A stretch of DNA of 64,000 nt from Novosphingobium sp. HII-3 (GCF_002916655.1 NZ_PPSM01000014.1:124001-188000); one strand, 5' to 3'. Positions 17,526 through 26,967 are shown, counted from the first letter of the stretch. Numbers and translations are program-made. Notes: generated by a model not told the origin, from the sequence alone.

Positions 17526-19211
17526 ATGGCAACCACCGCTGACCACTTCCAGGCGCATCCGGAAGACCACAGTCACCACGACCACGATCACAAGCCGGCC
17601 TTCTTCGCGCGCTGGTTCATGTCGACCAACCACAAGGACATCGGCACGATGTACCTCATCTTCGCGATCTTCGCGGGGATTGTCGGTGGTCTCTTCTCCG
17701 GCATGATGCGCGTCGAACTTGCCGAACCGGGCATCCAGTATCTCGATACGTTCGCCACGTGGTTCGGTGCCGTGAACCCGGACTTCAACTCCACCCTGCA
17801 TACGTGGAACGTTCTGATCACTGCCCATGGTCTCATCATGGTGTTTTTCATGGTGATGCCGGCCATCATCGGTGGGTTCGGCAACTGGTTCGTGCCGCTC
17901 ATGATCGGTGCGCCGGACATGGCGTTCCCGCGCATGAACAACGTCTCGTTCTGGCTGACGTTCTTCGGCTTCATCTCGCTGCTGTTCTCGGCTTTCGTTC
18001 CGGGCGGCACGGGCAATGGCGCCGGCACCGGGTGGACGGTCTACGCCCCGCTCTCCACCTCGGGTTCGCCCGGGCCAGCGGTTGACTTCGGTATCTTCGC
18101 CCTGCACCTCGCCGGTGCGGGTTCGATCACTGGCGCCATCAACTTCATCACCACCATCCTCAACATGCGCGCGCCGGGCATGACCCTGCACAAGATGCCG
18201 CTGTTCGTCTGGTCGGTGCTGGTCACGGCGTTCCTGCTGCTGCTGTCGCTCCCGGTACTTGCTGCGGCGATCACCATGCTGCTGACCGACCGCAACTTCG
18301 GCACCACGTTCTTCGATGCGTCGGGCGGCGGCGATCCAGTCCTGTACCAGCACCTGTTCTGGTTCTTCGGCCACCCCGAAGTGTACATCATGATCCTGCC
18401 GGGCTTCGGCATCATCTCGCAGATCGTCTCCACCTTCTCGAAGAAGCCGGTGTTCGGTTACCTCGGCATGGCCTATGCCATGGTCGCGATCGGCGTGGTC
18501 GGGTTCATCGTGTGGGCCCACCACATGTATGCGACCGGACTGTCGGTAAACACGAAGATGTACTTCACCGCCGCGACCATGGTCATCGCTGTGCCGACCG
18601 GCGTGAAGATCTTCTCGTGGATCGCGACCATGTGGGGCGGTTCGATCGAGTTCAAGTCGCCGATGGTCTGGGCGATCGGCTTCATCTTCCTCTTCACCGT
18701 AGGCGGCGTCACCGGCGTCGTGCTCGCCAACGGCGGTGTCGACGACGTGCTGCACGACACCTACTACGTGGTGGCGCACTTCCACTACGTGCTGTCGCTC
18801 GGCGCCGTCACCGCGCTCTTCGCAGGGTTCTACTACTGGTTCCCGAAGATGAGCGGTCGCATGCATTCGGAGTTCCTGTCGCACGTCCACTTCTGGGTGT
18901 TCTTCGTGGGCGTGAACATGATCTTCTTCCCGATGCACTTCCTGGGCCTGCAGGGTATGCCGCGCCGCTATCCCGACTACGCGGACGCCTATACCCAGTG
19001 GAACCACGTCGCGACGATCGGCTACATGGTGATGGCGGCCAGCCTTGTGGTCTGGTTCATCAACATCATCTACGCGTTCACCGCCGGAAAGCGCGCAGCA
19101 GACAACTACTGGGGCGAAGGCGCCACCACTCTCGAGTGGACGCTGTCCAGCCCGCCGCCGTTCCACCAGTTCGAAACCCTCCCGGTCATCGGCGAGACGG
19201 CGCACCACTGA
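17526..19211 (+). CDS. ctaD: Cytochrome c oxidase subunit I
   Basis: The 561-residue protein has twelve transmembrane helices, [14 protein letters not shown] with a heme ligand histidine, [17 protein letters not shown] with the CuB histidine and cross-linked tyrosine, WAHHMY with two more CuB histidines, and [17 protein letters not shown] with the heme a/a3 ligands. It is the catalytic subunit that reduces O2 and pumps protons. The N-terminus is unusually histidine-rich ([13 protein letters not shown]). It follows coxB by 29 bases. Confidence 0.98.
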   Translation: MATTADHFQAHPEDHSHHDHDHKPAFFARWFMSTNHKDIGTMYLIFAIFAGIVGGLFSGMMRVELAEPGIQYLDTFATWFGAVNPDFNSTLHTWNVLITAHGLIMVFFMVMPAIIGGFGNWFVPLMIGAPDMAFPRMNNVSFWLTFFGFISLLFSAFVPGGTGNGAGTGWTVYAPLSTSGSPGPAVDFGIFALHLAGAGSITGAINFITTILNMRAPGMTLHKMPLFVWSVLVTAFLLLLSLPVLAAAITMLLTDRNFGTTFFDASGGGDPVLYQHLFWFFGHPEVYIMILPGFGIISQIVSTFSKKPVFGYLGMAYAMVAIGVVGFIVWAHHMYATGLSVNTKMYFTAATMVIAVPTGVKIFSWIATMWGGSIEFKSPMVWAIGFIFLFTVGGVTGVVLANGGVDDVLHDTYYVVAHFHYVLSLGAVTALFAGFYYWFPKMSGRMHSEFLSHVHFWVFFVGVNMIFFPMHFLGLQGMPRRYPDYADAYTQWNHVATIGYMVMAASLVVWFINIIYAFTAGKRAADNYWGEGATTLEWTLSSPPPFHQFETLPVIGETAHH

Positions 19212-19240
19212 TCGGCAAGGCCTCCCGCCAAGCCTGAACC

Positions 19241-19280
19241 AGCAATCCAGGGCCACTCGCGCGGGCAGCCCTGGATTGCT
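19241..19280. terminator. Long perfect hairpin between ctaD and ctaB
   Basis: AGCAATCCAGGGC (19241-19253) pairs perfectly with GCCCTGGATTGCT (19268-19280), giving a 13-base-pair stem with a 14-base loop. No run of T follows, so it is not a standard Rho-independent terminator. It could attenuate transcription, or protect the 3' end of a coxB-ctaD transcript so that the structural subunits are made in excess over the assembly factors. Confidence 0.6.
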
Positions 19281-19326
19281 TGCATCCGGCCCCCTCGCTT
19301 TTCAGGCGGACGCGGGTGTAAGAGCG

Positions 19327-20259
19327 ATGATCATGAATCCGACGAGTCCCTCATCTGCCGCCACGCCCATGCCCGCCGACTGGCGCGATCTCATCGCGCT
19401 GACGAAGCCACGGGTGATGAGCCTGGTGATTTTCACCGGCCTGTGCGGCCTTCTCGCCGCGCCGCAGACCATCCACCCGGTTCTCGGGTTCACGGCGATC
19501 CTGTGCATCGCCATGGGCGCGGGCGGCGCGGCGGCGCTGAACCAGTGGTGGGAAGCGGATCTCGACGCGGGCATGAAGCGCACCGCCAAGCGGCCGCTGC
19601 CCCAGGGACGGCTCGACCGGACGACGGCCCGGGATTTCGCGGGCGTGCTTTGCGCCGCATCCGTGTTCCTGATGGGCTTTGCGATCAGCTGGCTTGCCGC
19701 GGCGATCCTGGCGATATCGATCGTCTACTACGCGGTGGTCTATACGATCTGGCTCAAACCGCGTACGCCGCAGAACATTGTCATCGGGGGCGGGGCGGGC
19801 GCCTTCCCGCCGTTGATCGGCTGGATTGCCGCGACCGGACAGATCACACCCATGCCGGTCGTGCTGTTCGCCATCATCTTCTTCTGGACACCGCCGCACT
19901 TCTGGGCGCTCGCGCTCTTCGTCAAGACGGACTACGCCAAGGTCGGCATCCCGATGATGCCGGTCGTGGCGGGGGAACGCGCCACTCGCCGCCAGATCCT
20001 CGCCTACGCTGTGCTCCTCCTTCCGCTGAGCGCTCTCCCGTGGTGGCTGCCTGGCGACGAGCATGCCGGCGCGATCTACGGGGTGTCGGCGCTCGCCCTC
20101 TCGAGCATCTTTCTTGTGCTCTCGATCCGTGTGGGCCTGCGCGAACGCAGTGGCGAGGATGACGCCATGAAGCCGGAAAAGCGACTGTTCGCGTACTCCG
20201 TGCTTTACCTCTTCGCCCTGTTTGCCGCGCTGGTCGTTGACCGCTACATCCCTCTTTGA
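19327..20259 (+). CDS. ctaB: Protoheme IX farnesyltransferase (heme O synthase)
   Basis: The 310-residue integral membrane protein has the UbiA-superfamily aspartate motifs [15 protein letters not shown] and, later, [15 protein letters not shown], plus the heme O synthase stretch [16 protein letters not shown] and [13 protein letters not shown]. It farnesylates protoheme to heme O, the precursor of heme A for the oxidase. The ATG at 19327 is the likely start; an in-frame ATG at 19333 is close by. Confidence 0.95.
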   Translation: MIMNPTSPSSAATPMPADWRDLIALTKPRVMSLVIFTGLCGLLAAPQTIHPVLGFTAILCIAMGAGGAAALNQWWEADLDAGMKRTAKRPLPQGRLDRTTARDFAGVLCAASVFLMGFAISWLAAAILAISIVYYAVVYTIWLKPRTPQNIVIGGGAGAFPPLIGWIAATGQITPMPVVLFAIIFFWTPPHFWALALFVKTDYAKVGIPMMPVVAGERATRRQILAYAVLLLPLSALPWWLPGDEHAGAIYGVSALALSSIFLVLSIRVGLRERSGEDDAMKPEKRLFAYSVLYLFALFAALVVDRYIPL

Positions 20260-20284
20260 TTCAAGCGCTTTGACGGACAGGACC

Positions 20285-20410
20285 ATGTCGGAACCCAAGG
20301 ACCAGCAGACTTTCGAGCAGATCCGTCGCAGCCGCAACCGCGTGCTGGCACTGAGCCTTGCCGGCTTCGTGATCCTCGTGTTCTTCATATCGATCGCAAA
20401 GATGGGCTGA
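20285..20410 (+). CDS. Small single-span membrane protein of the oxidase operon
   Basis: This 41-residue ORF encodes MSEPKDQQTFEQIRRSRNR followed by one hydrophobic helix (VLALSLAGFVILVFFISIAK). Its stop overlaps the ctaG start in the sequence TGATG. Small proteins of this kind sit between ctaB and ctaG in many alphaproteobacteria and are called CoxF or oxidase assembly proteins; the function is not well defined. The tight coupling and the charged head followed by a helix argue that it is real. Confidence 0.75.
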   Translation: MSEPKDQQTFEQIRRSRNRVLALSLAGFVILVFFISIAKMG

Positions 20411-21006
20411 TGAGCGCGGGCAGGGCTTCGAGCAACCGCAAGGTTGCGCTGATGGCGGCCTCGGCTGCCGTGGCGATGCTTGGACTGGGGTTCGCATCAG
20501 TTCCGCTGTACCGCATCTTCTGTCAGGTGACGGGTTTCGGTGGCACCACCCAACGCGTCGACGAGGCGAGGGCCGCCACGGTTCAGGATAGCGGCCGGAC
20601 GATGTCCGTGCGCTTCGATGCCAACGTCGAGCGGGGGATGCCCTGGGAGTTCAAGCCGCTGCAGCGCACGGACACGGTGACGATCGGCGGGCGCGACATG
20701 GCGCTGTTCTGGGCGAAGAACACCTCAGACAAGACCATCGTCGGCACGGCAAGTTTCAACGTCGAACCGGAACAGGCGGCGCGGTATTTCAACAAGGTGC
20801 AGTGCTTCTGCTTCACGGAGCAGACGCTAAAACCGGGCGAAGAAGTGCGCATGCCGGTTCTCTATTACATCGATCCGGCGATCCTGAACGATGTGAACAA
20901 CAAAGACGTCGAGCAGATCACCCTGAGCTACACCTTCCACGTGACGTCGGTAAGTGACGGCGACGCCGGTGGAAAGGCTCTGGACCAAGCAGGAACTGGC
21001 GGTTAA
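20410..21006 (+). CDS. ctaG: Cytochrome c oxidase copper chaperone CtaG/Cox11
   Basis: The 198-residue protein has one N-terminal transmembrane helix (VALMAASAAVAMLGLGFASVPLYRIFCQ), the motif GFGGTTQ, and the copper-binding pair in KVQCFCFTEQTL, followed by VLYYIDP. Cox11/CtaG delivers copper to the CuB site of subunit I from the periplasmic side. The start codon overlaps the stop of the preceding small gene. Length is as expected. Confidence 0.95.
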   Translation: MSAGRASSNRKVALMAASAAVAMLGLGFASVPLYRIFCQVTGFGGTTQRVDEARAATVQDSGRTMSVRFDANVERGMPWEFKPLQRTDTVTIGGRDMALFWAKNTSDKTIVGTASFNVEPEQAARYFNKVQCFCFTEQTLKPGEEVRMPVLYYIDPAILNDVNNKDVEQITLSYTFHVTSVSDGDAGGKALDQAGTGG

Positions 21007-21102
21007 GGCCGACACGGGAAGCGCCTGCGCGTACAATGCCTTGCCCGGATGCAAGGGGCGGCAGGCGGCAATTGAGACTGGATGAACGGGGACGAAGGCA
21101 GC

Positions 21103-21924
21103 ATGGCAGGCACGAAGCACCACGATTACCATATCCTTCCGCCTGACATCGCGCCGCTGGCGACGACGGTCGGCGCCTTCGTGTTCACCTCGGGCATGGT
21201 CCTGTTCATGCACGACATGCCGGGCGGCAGCTTCGTGCCCTGGGCCGGTTTCGCGCTGCTGATCGCCGCGATGTTCATGTGGTTCTCGAAAATCGTCAAG
21301 GAGGCGCATGCGGGCGACCACACCCCGGTCGTGCAGCTCCACCAGCGCTACGGCATGATCCTTTTCATCGCCTCGGAGGTGATGTTCTTCGTCGGCTGGT
21401 TCTGGGCGTTTTTCGACTTCTCGTTGTTTCCCTCGGAACTTGCTGAGACCATCGGCGGCCAGTGGCCCCCCAAGGCTATCGAAGCCGTCATGGACCCGTT
21501 TGCGCTGCCGCTGCTCAACACTTTGATCCTGCTGTGTTCCGGCACCACGGTCACCTGGGCGCATCACTCGCTGATCCACGGGGATCGGGATGGCCTGAAG
21601 AAAGGCCTGTGGGCGACGATTCTGCTGGGCGTGCTCTTCTCGTTCATTCAGGCGTACGAGTACATGCACGCGCCGTTCGGCTTTGGCGGCAACACCTACA
21701 GTTCCGCCTTCTACATGGCGACGGGGTTCCACGGGTTCCACGTGATTGTCGGCACGATCATGCTGATCGTCTGCCTCAAGCGTACCTACAACGGCGATTT
21801 CACGCCGCGCCAGCACTTCGGCTTCGAAGCTGCGGCGTGGTACTGGCACTTCGTCGACGTGGTGTGGCTGTTCCTTTTCGTCGCTGTCTACGTCTGGGGT
21901 GGCTGGGGCTATCCCACGCACTGA
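21103..21924 (+). CDS. ctaE: Cytochrome c oxidase subunit III
   Basis: The 273-residue protein starts MAGTKHHDYHILPPDIAPL and has seven transmembrane helices, the motif RYGMILFIASEVMFFVGWFWAFF, and ATGFHGFHVIVGT and WYWHFVDVVWLFLF near the C-terminus, all standard for subunit III. It stabilises proton uptake by subunit I. The ATG at 21103 follows GAAGG; an in-frame ATG at 21082 would add 7 residues. It is separated from ctaG by about 96 bases. Confidence 0.95.
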   Translation: MAGTKHHDYHILPPDIAPLATTVGAFVFTSGMVLFMHDMPGGSFVPWAGFALLIAAMFMWFSKIVKEAHAGDHTPVVQLHQRYGMILFIASEVMFFVGWFWAFFDFSLFPSELAETIGGQWPPKAIEAVMDPFALPLLNTLILLCSGTTVTWAHHSLIHGDRDGLKKGLWATILLGVLFSFIQAYEYMHAPFGFGGNTYSSAFYMATGFHGFHVIVGTIMLIVCLKRTYNGDFTPRQHFGFEAAAWYWHFVDVVWLFLFVAVYVWGGWGYPTH

Positions 21925-21943
21925 TCGTCCCGCCACGACATCC

Positions 21944-21980
21944 GAAAAGGGCAGCCGGACACGCTTCGGCTGCCCTTTTC
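21944..21980 (+). terminator. Hairpin terminator after ctaE
   Basis: GAAAAGGGCAGCCG (21944-21957) pairs perfectly with CGGCTGCCCTTTTC (21967-21980), a 14-base-pair stem with a 9-base loop whose 3' arm ends in TTTTC. This has the form of a Rho-independent terminator. It lies 16 bases before the SURF1 start, so SURF1 may be expressed by read-through or from its own promoter. Confidence 0.75.
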
Positions 21981-21996
21981 GCATCAGGAAACGCCT

Positions 21997-22551
21997 ATGC
22001 GCCGCATTCCCATCATTGCCACGCTCGTTGTGCTCGCCGCAGTGGTGACCATGATCGCGCTGGGCTTCTGGCAGTTGCGCCGCATGCATGAGAAGGAAGC
22101 ACTGCTGGCGCAGTATGCGGCTGCGCAGTCCAACCCGGCACTGGTTCACTGGACGGCGGTGGGCGTGGGGCCGGAGCTGCTCTACCGGCGCGCTTGGCTG
22201 ACCTGCCATTCGGTGACGAACCGCAGCAGCATCGCCGGTCGCAACGCCTCGGGAGAACCCGGGCTGGCGCAGACCGCCCGATGTGCGCTGCCCGGCGGGG
22301 GCTCGGCGCTGGTCGTGCTTGGCTGGTCCCGCCAGCTCGACCGGGGTGAATGGCGGGGCGGGCACGTAACCGGGGTCATCGCCCCGGGGCCGCGGCTGGT
22401 GGCGATACCATCGGTCGGCGGACTTGAAGCCAACGCCCTTCCGGATCCCTCGGAGCTCCCCAACAACCACTTGTCCTATGCGATGCAATGGTTCTTCTTC
22501 GCGGCGACGGCTTTCGTGATCTTCGTGGTGGAGCTTCGTCGCAGGCGGTAG
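21997..22551 (+). CDS. SURF1 family oxidase assembly protein
   Basis: The 184-residue protein has a transmembrane helix at each end (IPIIATLVVLAAVVTMIALGFWQLRRM and MQWFFFAATAFVIFVVEL) with GFWQLRR and a loop between, the SURF1 layout. The C-terminal NHLSYAMQWFFFA is a strong family marker. SURF1 aids heme a insertion into subunit I. It is shorter than the 220-250 residues of most SURF1 proteins, mainly in the loop, as seen in other sphingomonads. It completes the oxidase cluster. Confidence 0.88.
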   Translation: MRRIPIIATLVVLAAVVTMIALGFWQLRRMHEKEALLAQYAAAQSNPALVHWTAVGVGPELLYRRAWLTCHSVTNRSSIAGRNASGEPGLAQTARCALPGGGSALVVLGWSRQLDRGEWRGGHVTGVIAPGPRLVAIPSVGGLEANALPDPSELPNNHLSYAMQWFFFAATAFVIFVVELRRRR

Positions 22552-22668
22552 GGGGCCGCCCGGCGGCTCTGCAAGAGTCCGGCTGGAGCCGCTGAAATCG
22601 TTTCTTTCACGACCTCAGCCAAGGACAGCCTTTTCATTTCGCCACTTCACGGGTAACCGCGCTTTCCC

Positions 22669-24072
22669 ATGGACTACATCAGCACCCGCGGCAGCGCACC
22701 GGCGCTTGACTTCGAAGGCGCGACGCTCGCCGGCCTCGCATCGGATGGCGGGCTCTATGTCCCGCGCGAATGGCCCCGGTTTTCCGAGCAGGAGATCGCG
22801 AGCTGGGCGGGACTGCCTTACGCGGAACTCGCCGCCAAGGTCATGGCGCCTTTCGTGGAAGGCAGCCTCACCGAAGAGCGGCTGCTGGAGCTGACGACCC
22901 AGGCCTATGGCCGTTTCGCTCACGACGCGGTCACACCCCTGGTGCAACTCGATTCGCAGCAATGGCTGCTCGAACTGTTCCATGGTCCGACGCTGGCATT
23001 CAAGGATGTGGCGTTGCAGTTTCTGGGCCTGTTGTTCGAGGAGTTCCTCGGACGATCGGATCGCAACCTGACGATCGTTGGCGCCACATCGGGTGATACC
23101 GGTTCGGCCGCGATCGATGCGGTTGCCGGACGCGCGAAGGTGGACATCTTCATGCTCCACCCCAAGGGGCGGGTGTCGGACGTTCAACGCCGCCAGATGA
23201 CCACCGTGCTGGCGCCTAACGTGCACAATCTGGCTTTGGAACACGCCAGCTTCGATGATGCGCAGGCCATCGTGAAGCGCATGTTCAACGACAAGGGCAT
23301 GACGGACCGGTTCGCCATCGGCGCGGTCAATTCCATAAACTGGGCACGGCTGATGGCGCAGGTCGTCTACTACTTCGCGGCCGGCCTGCAGCTTGGCGCG
23401 CCGGGCCGCAAGGTCGCCTTCTCGGTGCCGACGGGGAACTTCGGCGATGTCTTTGCCGGCTATGTGGCCGCTCAGATGGGTCTGCCGATCGAACGGCTGA
23501 TCGTCGCCACGAACGTGAACGACATTCTCCACCGCGCCCTGGCAGAAGGCGATTATTCGCAAGGCACGGTGACGCCGACCGCAGCGCCGTCGATGGACAT
23601 TCAGGTCTCGTCGAATTTCGAACGGCTGCTCTTCGATCTGGGCGGCCGTGATGGCGGGGCCCTGGCCGAGCAGATGGCCGGCTTCGAAGCGACGAAGGCA
23701 ATGAAGCTGACCAACGCGCAGCGGGAGGGGGCCTCCGCCTTGTTTTCGTCGGCCCGCGCGGATGCGGACGAGATGGCTTCGACCATTCGCTGGGCGTACG
23801 AACACTGTGGCGAACTGATCGATCCTCATACCGCCTGCGGCCTTTTCGCAGCGCGCAGCGCGGGCATTGGGGCCGGCATTCCCGTCGTCACGCTGGCGAC
23901 CGCGCATCCTGCCAAGTTTCCCGAAGCGGTTGAGCGTGCAACGGGCCAGCGGCCGACGCTCCCCACCCGCGTCGGAGACCTGTTCGAGCGTGAGGAGCGG
24001 TACGCCTCGATAGCGGGTGAGTACGACGCAGTGGCCGCTTTCGTGGCGGAACACGCCAGTCCGAAGGTCTGA
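22669..24072 (+). CDS. thrC: Threonine synthase
   Basis: The 467-residue PLP enzyme begins MDYISTRG and has HGPTLAFKDVALQFLG with the Schiff-base lysine, GATSGDTGSAAI as the phosphate loop, and the NSINWARLMAQ and PTGNFGDVFAGY stretches of the long form of ThrC. It turns O-phosphohomoserine into threonine. Its stop overlaps the start of the next gene (TGATG at 24070), suggesting coupled translation of the following run. Confidence 0.97.
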   Translation: MDYISTRGSAPALDFEGATLAGLASDGGLYVPREWPRFSEQEIASWAGLPYAELAAKVMAPFVEGSLTEERLLELTTQAYGRFAHDAVTPLVQLDSQQWLLELFHGPTLAFKDVALQFLGLLFEEFLGRSDRNLTIVGATSGDTGSAAIDAVAGRAKVDIFMLHPKGRVSDVQRRQMTTVLAPNVHNLALEHASFDDAQAIVKRMFNDKGMTDRFAIGAVNSINWARLMAQVVYYFAAGLQLGAPGRKVAFSVPTGNFGDVFAGYVAAQMGLPIERLIVATNVNDILHRALAEGDYSQGTVTPTAAPSMDIQVSSNFERLLFDLGGRDGGALAEQMAGFEATKAMKLTNAQREGASALFSSARADADEMASTIRWAYEHCGELIDPHTACGLFAARSAGIGAGIPVVTLATAHPAKFPEAVERATGQRPTLPTRVGDLFEREERYASIAGEYDAVAAFVAEHASPKV

Positions 24073-24959
24073 TGGCACAGCTTGTCTCTCAACCCGTCGT
24101 CCTCGCTGGTGAAGGATGGCAAGACTACGGGCTCGTCGATTCGGGGCATGGTCGCAAGCTGGAGCGCTACGGCGACTACCGCTTCGTTCGTCCCGAACCG
24201 CAGGCCATGTGGACGCCGCGCAGGGCAGACTGGGATGCGCACGGAGAATTCGTCCCCGGCTCCGACGAGGACGGCGGCGGGCGCTGGCATTTCGACAAGC
24301 CGGTCCCGCGTGAGGGCTGGCCCCTGGCCTGGAACGAAGTGGCGTTCACTGCGCAATGTACCCCCTTCCGGCATCTGGGTTTCTTCCCGGATATGGCACC
24401 CGTGTGGGACTGGATGCGCGCCATGCTGGCCGACCGAACCGACGCCAGCACGATGAACCTGTTCGGCTACACGGGCGTGGGCACCATGGCGCTTTCCGCG
24501 CATGGCCCCGTGACTCACGTCGACGCGTCCAAGAAGTCGGTGGCGCAGGCGCGCGAGAACGCCACGCTGGCAGGCCTGCAGGACCGGCCGGTGCGCTGGA
24601 TGATCGACGATGCCGCAAAGTTCGCGGCGCGCGAGGTGCGGCGCGGCAAGCGCTACGATGGCATCATTCTCGATCCGCCCAAGTTCGGGCGGGGTCCCGG
24701 GGGCGAAACCTGGCGGCTGGAAGAGAACCTGCCCGCGCTTCTGGCGGACTGCCGGCGCCTGCTCGATGGCGAAAGCCGGTTCCTTTTCCTTACCGTCTAT
24801 GCAGTGCGGATGTCCTCATTGGCCCTTGCCGGTCTCATGAACGAACTCTTTGCGGAGCTGCCGGGCACGATCGAGCACGGTGATCTGGCAGTTCGCGAGG
24901 ACGAGGGGGACCGTCTCCTGCCAACGGCGATATTCGCGCGCTGGTCGAATCCCGGCTAA
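24072..24959 (+). CDS. Class I SAM-dependent methyltransferase (RlmI/RlmK-like)
   Basis: The 295-residue protein has a SAM-binding motif in NLFGYTGVGTMALSAHG, DASKKSVAQARENATLAG after it, and a catalytic-type motif ILDPPKFGRGPGGETW, as found in the RlmI/RlmK and YccW rRNA cytosine methyltransferases. No N-terminal PUA domain is visible, only about 110 residues of unassigned sequence. The RNA target is unknown. The start overlaps thrC by one base, and folB follows 9 bases later. Confidence 0.8.
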   Translation: MAQLVSQPVVLAGEGWQDYGLVDSGHGRKLERYGDYRFVRPEPQAMWTPRRADWDAHGEFVPGSDEDGGGRWHFDKPVPREGWPLAWNEVAFTAQCTPFRHLGFFPDMAPVWDWMRAMLADRTDASTMNLFGYTGVGTMALSAHGPVTHVDASKKSVAQARENATLAGLQDRPVRWMIDDAAKFAAREVRRGKRYDGIILDPPKFGRGPGGETWRLEENLPALLADCRRLLDGESRFLFLTVYAVRMSSLALAGLMNELFAELPGTIEHGDLAVREDEGDRLLPTAIFARWSNPG

Positions 24960-24968
24960 GGGGCGCGC

Positions 24969-25343
24969 ATGATGGCCGATTCGCTTATTCTTGAAGTTGC
25001 CGACTTTGAGCAGGATGTCCTTACGGGCATCTACTCCGAGGAGACCGGCAAGCCGCAGCCCCTGCGTTTCACCATTTCCGTGAAGCTCAGGCCGGCGGAT
25101 CACTACGCCCCCGATACGCCGCTGACGGCGAGCAAAAACTACATGGACCTGAAGTTCGCGGCGTCCGAGGCGCTGCCGCAGGGGGTGCATTTCAAGCTGA
25201 TCGAAGCGGTGGCGGATCACATCTGCGAGACGCTGTTCCTCCAGGACGAGCGTGTCGAAGCGGTGACGGTGAAGATCGTGAAGCTTGCGCTGACCGAAGT
25301 GAACGAGCGGATCGGGATGACGCTCACCCGGGTACGCCGGTGA
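24969..25343 (+). CDS. folB: Dihydroneopterin aldolase-like protein
   Basis: The 124-residue protein resembles FolB: LEVADFEQDVLTGIYSEE at the start, then RFTISVKL, NYMDLKF and HFKLIEAVADHICETLFL with the catalytic-type lysine and glutamate. FolB splits dihydroneopterin in folate synthesis. The second residue is also methionine, so the start may be 24969 or 24972. The stop TGA lies within the GTG start of the next gene (GTGA). Confidence 0.8.
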   Translation: MMADSLILEVADFEQDVLTGIYSEETGKPQPLRFTISVKLRPADHYAPDTPLTASKNYMDLKFAASEALPQGVHFKLIEAVADHICETLFLQDERVEAVTVKIVKLALTEVNERIGMTLTRVRR

Positions 25344-25687
25344 AGGAGCTTCTGCATCTTGGGCCGCTGTCTGAGGACGCGCTCGAGGCTGCGGTCGATT
25401 TCCACGCACGGCTGCTGCCCGGTATCGAGGCCACGCTCGCGGGCGGCGCCGATCCGCTGACGCTGGTGTTTCTGCCGGCTGGCAACGAACACCGCGCCTG
25501 GCGCCTCGCCGCCGTGCAGGGGCTGGCGCGGCGCTTTGCACCCTCCCGGGTCAACGCGATCGTGAGCGACGAAGCGGACGCGATACGCGCGGCGCAGCGC
25601 TGGATCGAGGGCGCGGGCGGCGTCACGGGGCAATTGTTGCCGCTGGATGGAACCGGCGCCGCCGGAGTGCTATATCAGGAAGAATGA
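25340..25687 (+). CDS. Conserved hypothetical protein between folB and moaA
   Basis: This 115-residue protein begins at GTG 25340, overlapping the folB stop by 4 bases, and ends in ATGA shared with moaA. It reads like a small alpha/beta domain: LTLVFLPAGNEHRAWRLAAVQGLARRFAP resembles a Rossmann strand and helix, and SRVNAIV, GQLLPLDG are further strands. No catalytic motif or cofactor loop can be seen. Sequences like it are sometimes described as truncated short-chain-dehydrogenase-like proteins. Its placement points to a link with pterin chemistry, but that is inference. Confidence 0.65.
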   Translation: MKELLHLGPLSEDALEAAVDFHARLLPGIEATLAGGADPLTLVFLPAGNEHRAWRLAAVQGLARRFAPSRVNAIVSDEADAIRAAQRWIEGAGGVTGQLLPLDGTGAAGVLYQEE

Positions 25688-26703
25688 GCCCGCCGCAGCC
25701 TCTTATGGATCAGTTCCAGCGCAGGATCACATACCTGCGCCTTTCGGTGACGGATCGCTGCGACCTGCGCTGCGCCTACTGCATGCCCGAGCGCATGACC
25801 TTCCTGCCGAAGAAGGAGGTGCTCACGCTCGACGAGATGCACGACCTTGCACTGGGATTCATGGCGCGCGGCATCACCAAGCTGCGCCTCACCGGCGGAG
25901 AGCCGCTTGTGCGCCGCGATATGATGGATCTCGTGCGTGCACTCGGGCGGCGGATCGGCAACGATGAAGGCCATGGCCACCTTCAGGAACTGACGCTTAC
26001 GACCAACGGCACGCGACTCGCGGAGTTCGCGGATGACCTGCGTGCAGCGGGTGTGCGGCGCATCAACGTCTCGCTTGATACACTGGATCGTGCGACGTTC
26101 GCCCGGCTGACGCGGCGCGATTCGCTTCCGCAGGTGCTTGAAGGCATGGCCGCGGCAAAGGCGGCCGGCCTCGAGGTGAAGATCAACACGGTCGCCCTCA
26201 AGGGCATCAACGAGCACGAAATCGCCGATATTATCGCCTGGGCTCACGGACAGGGGTTCGGGGTCACGCTGATCGAGGTCATGCCTCTGGGTGAGGTGGA
26301 GGAGGATCGCATCGATCACTACCTGCCGCTGATGCACGTGCACGACGACCTGTCCCGCCGGTGGACCCTGACGCCAAGCGCGCACCGCACCGGCGGGCCT
26401 GCGCGGTATTGGGATGTTGCCGAAACGGGCGGGCGGCTTGGCCTCATCACACCCTTGACGAACAACTTCTGCGAAGGCTGCAACCGGATCCGGGTGACCG
26501 CCACCGGCCAGCTTTACGCCTGCCTCGGCGGCAATGAGCGGGTCGACCTGCGCGCGGCTCTGCGTTCGGACGATCCGGATCGGGCGCTGGCCGAGGCGCT
26601 CGACACCGCCATGCGCATAAAGCCCGCGCGCCACCACTTCGCCATTGATGAACGCGGCGCCGCGCCGGCGCTGGCCCGCCACATGTCGATGACCGGGGGG
26701 TGA
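25684..26703 (+). CDS. moaA: GTP 3',8-cyclase MoaA
   Basis: The 339-residue radical SAM enzyme has the N-terminal cluster motif CDLRCAYC (Cys26, Cys30, Cys33), LTGGEPL, and the C-terminal cluster NNFCEGCNRIRVTATGQLYACL. It makes the cyclic pterin precursor of molybdopterin. The canonical two-glycine tail (GG at the end) is present. The start overlaps the preceding gene in ATGA and the stop overlaps moaD in GTGA. moaC, which normally acts next, is not in the window. Confidence 0.96.
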   Translation: MSPPQPLMDQFQRRITYLRLSVTDRCDLRCAYCMPERMTFLPKKEVLTLDEMHDLALGFMARGITKLRLTGGEPLVRRDMMDLVRALGRRIGNDEGHGHLQELTLTTNGTRLAEFADDLRAAGVRRINVSLDTLDRATFARLTRRDSLPQVLEGMAAAKAAGLEVKINTVALKGINEHEIADIIAWAHGQGFGVTLIEVMPLGEVEEDRIDHYLPLMHVHDDLSRRWTLTPSAHRTGGPARYWDVAETGGRLGLITPLTNNFCEGCNRIRVTATGQLYACLGGNERVDLRAALRSDDPDRALAEALDTAMRIKPARHHFAIDERGAAPALARHMSMTGG

Positions 26704-26966
26704 CATTGCCGAAGAGACTGGTGTTCCTGGGGCGTCTCGAAGATCTCGCAGGCGGTCCCTCTCAGGACATTGCCAAAGCGGGGCCGCTGCCCTGGAACGA
26801 TCTTCTGGCGACGCTTGCTGAACGGCATTCGCAGGCGCTTGTGGATGCGGTCCAGGCGGACAAGGTCAGAATTGCCGTCAATGGCGTCGTGATCGCCGAC
26901 AAGACCGCATTGGTCCTTGCCGATGGCGACGAGATCGCCTTCCTGCCGCCCGTTTCAGGGGGCTGA
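26700..26966 (+). CDS. moaD: Molybdopterin synthase small subunit
   Basis: The 88-residue ubiquitin-like protein ends in PPVSGG, the diglycine tail that carries the thiocarboxylate, preceded by VRIAVNGVVIADKTALVLADGDEIAFLP. MoaD donates sulfur to the pterin in the MoaD-MoaE complex. The GTG start overlaps the moaA stop. Confidence 0.93.
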   Translation: MTLPKRLVFLGRLEDLAGGPSQDIAKAGPLPWNDLLATLAERHSQALVDAVQADKVRIAVNGVVIADKTALVLADGDEIAFLPPVSGG

Positions 26967-26967
26967 T

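Noticed and set aside
17319..19256. 645-codon minus-strand frame
   Set aside because: It is antisense to coxB and ctaD; the product is charge-rich (Asp, His, Arg) as expected for a shadow of a membrane protein gene.
20827..22488. 553-codon minus-strand frame
   Set aside because: It is antisense to ctaG, ctaE and SURF1, which have clear motifs.
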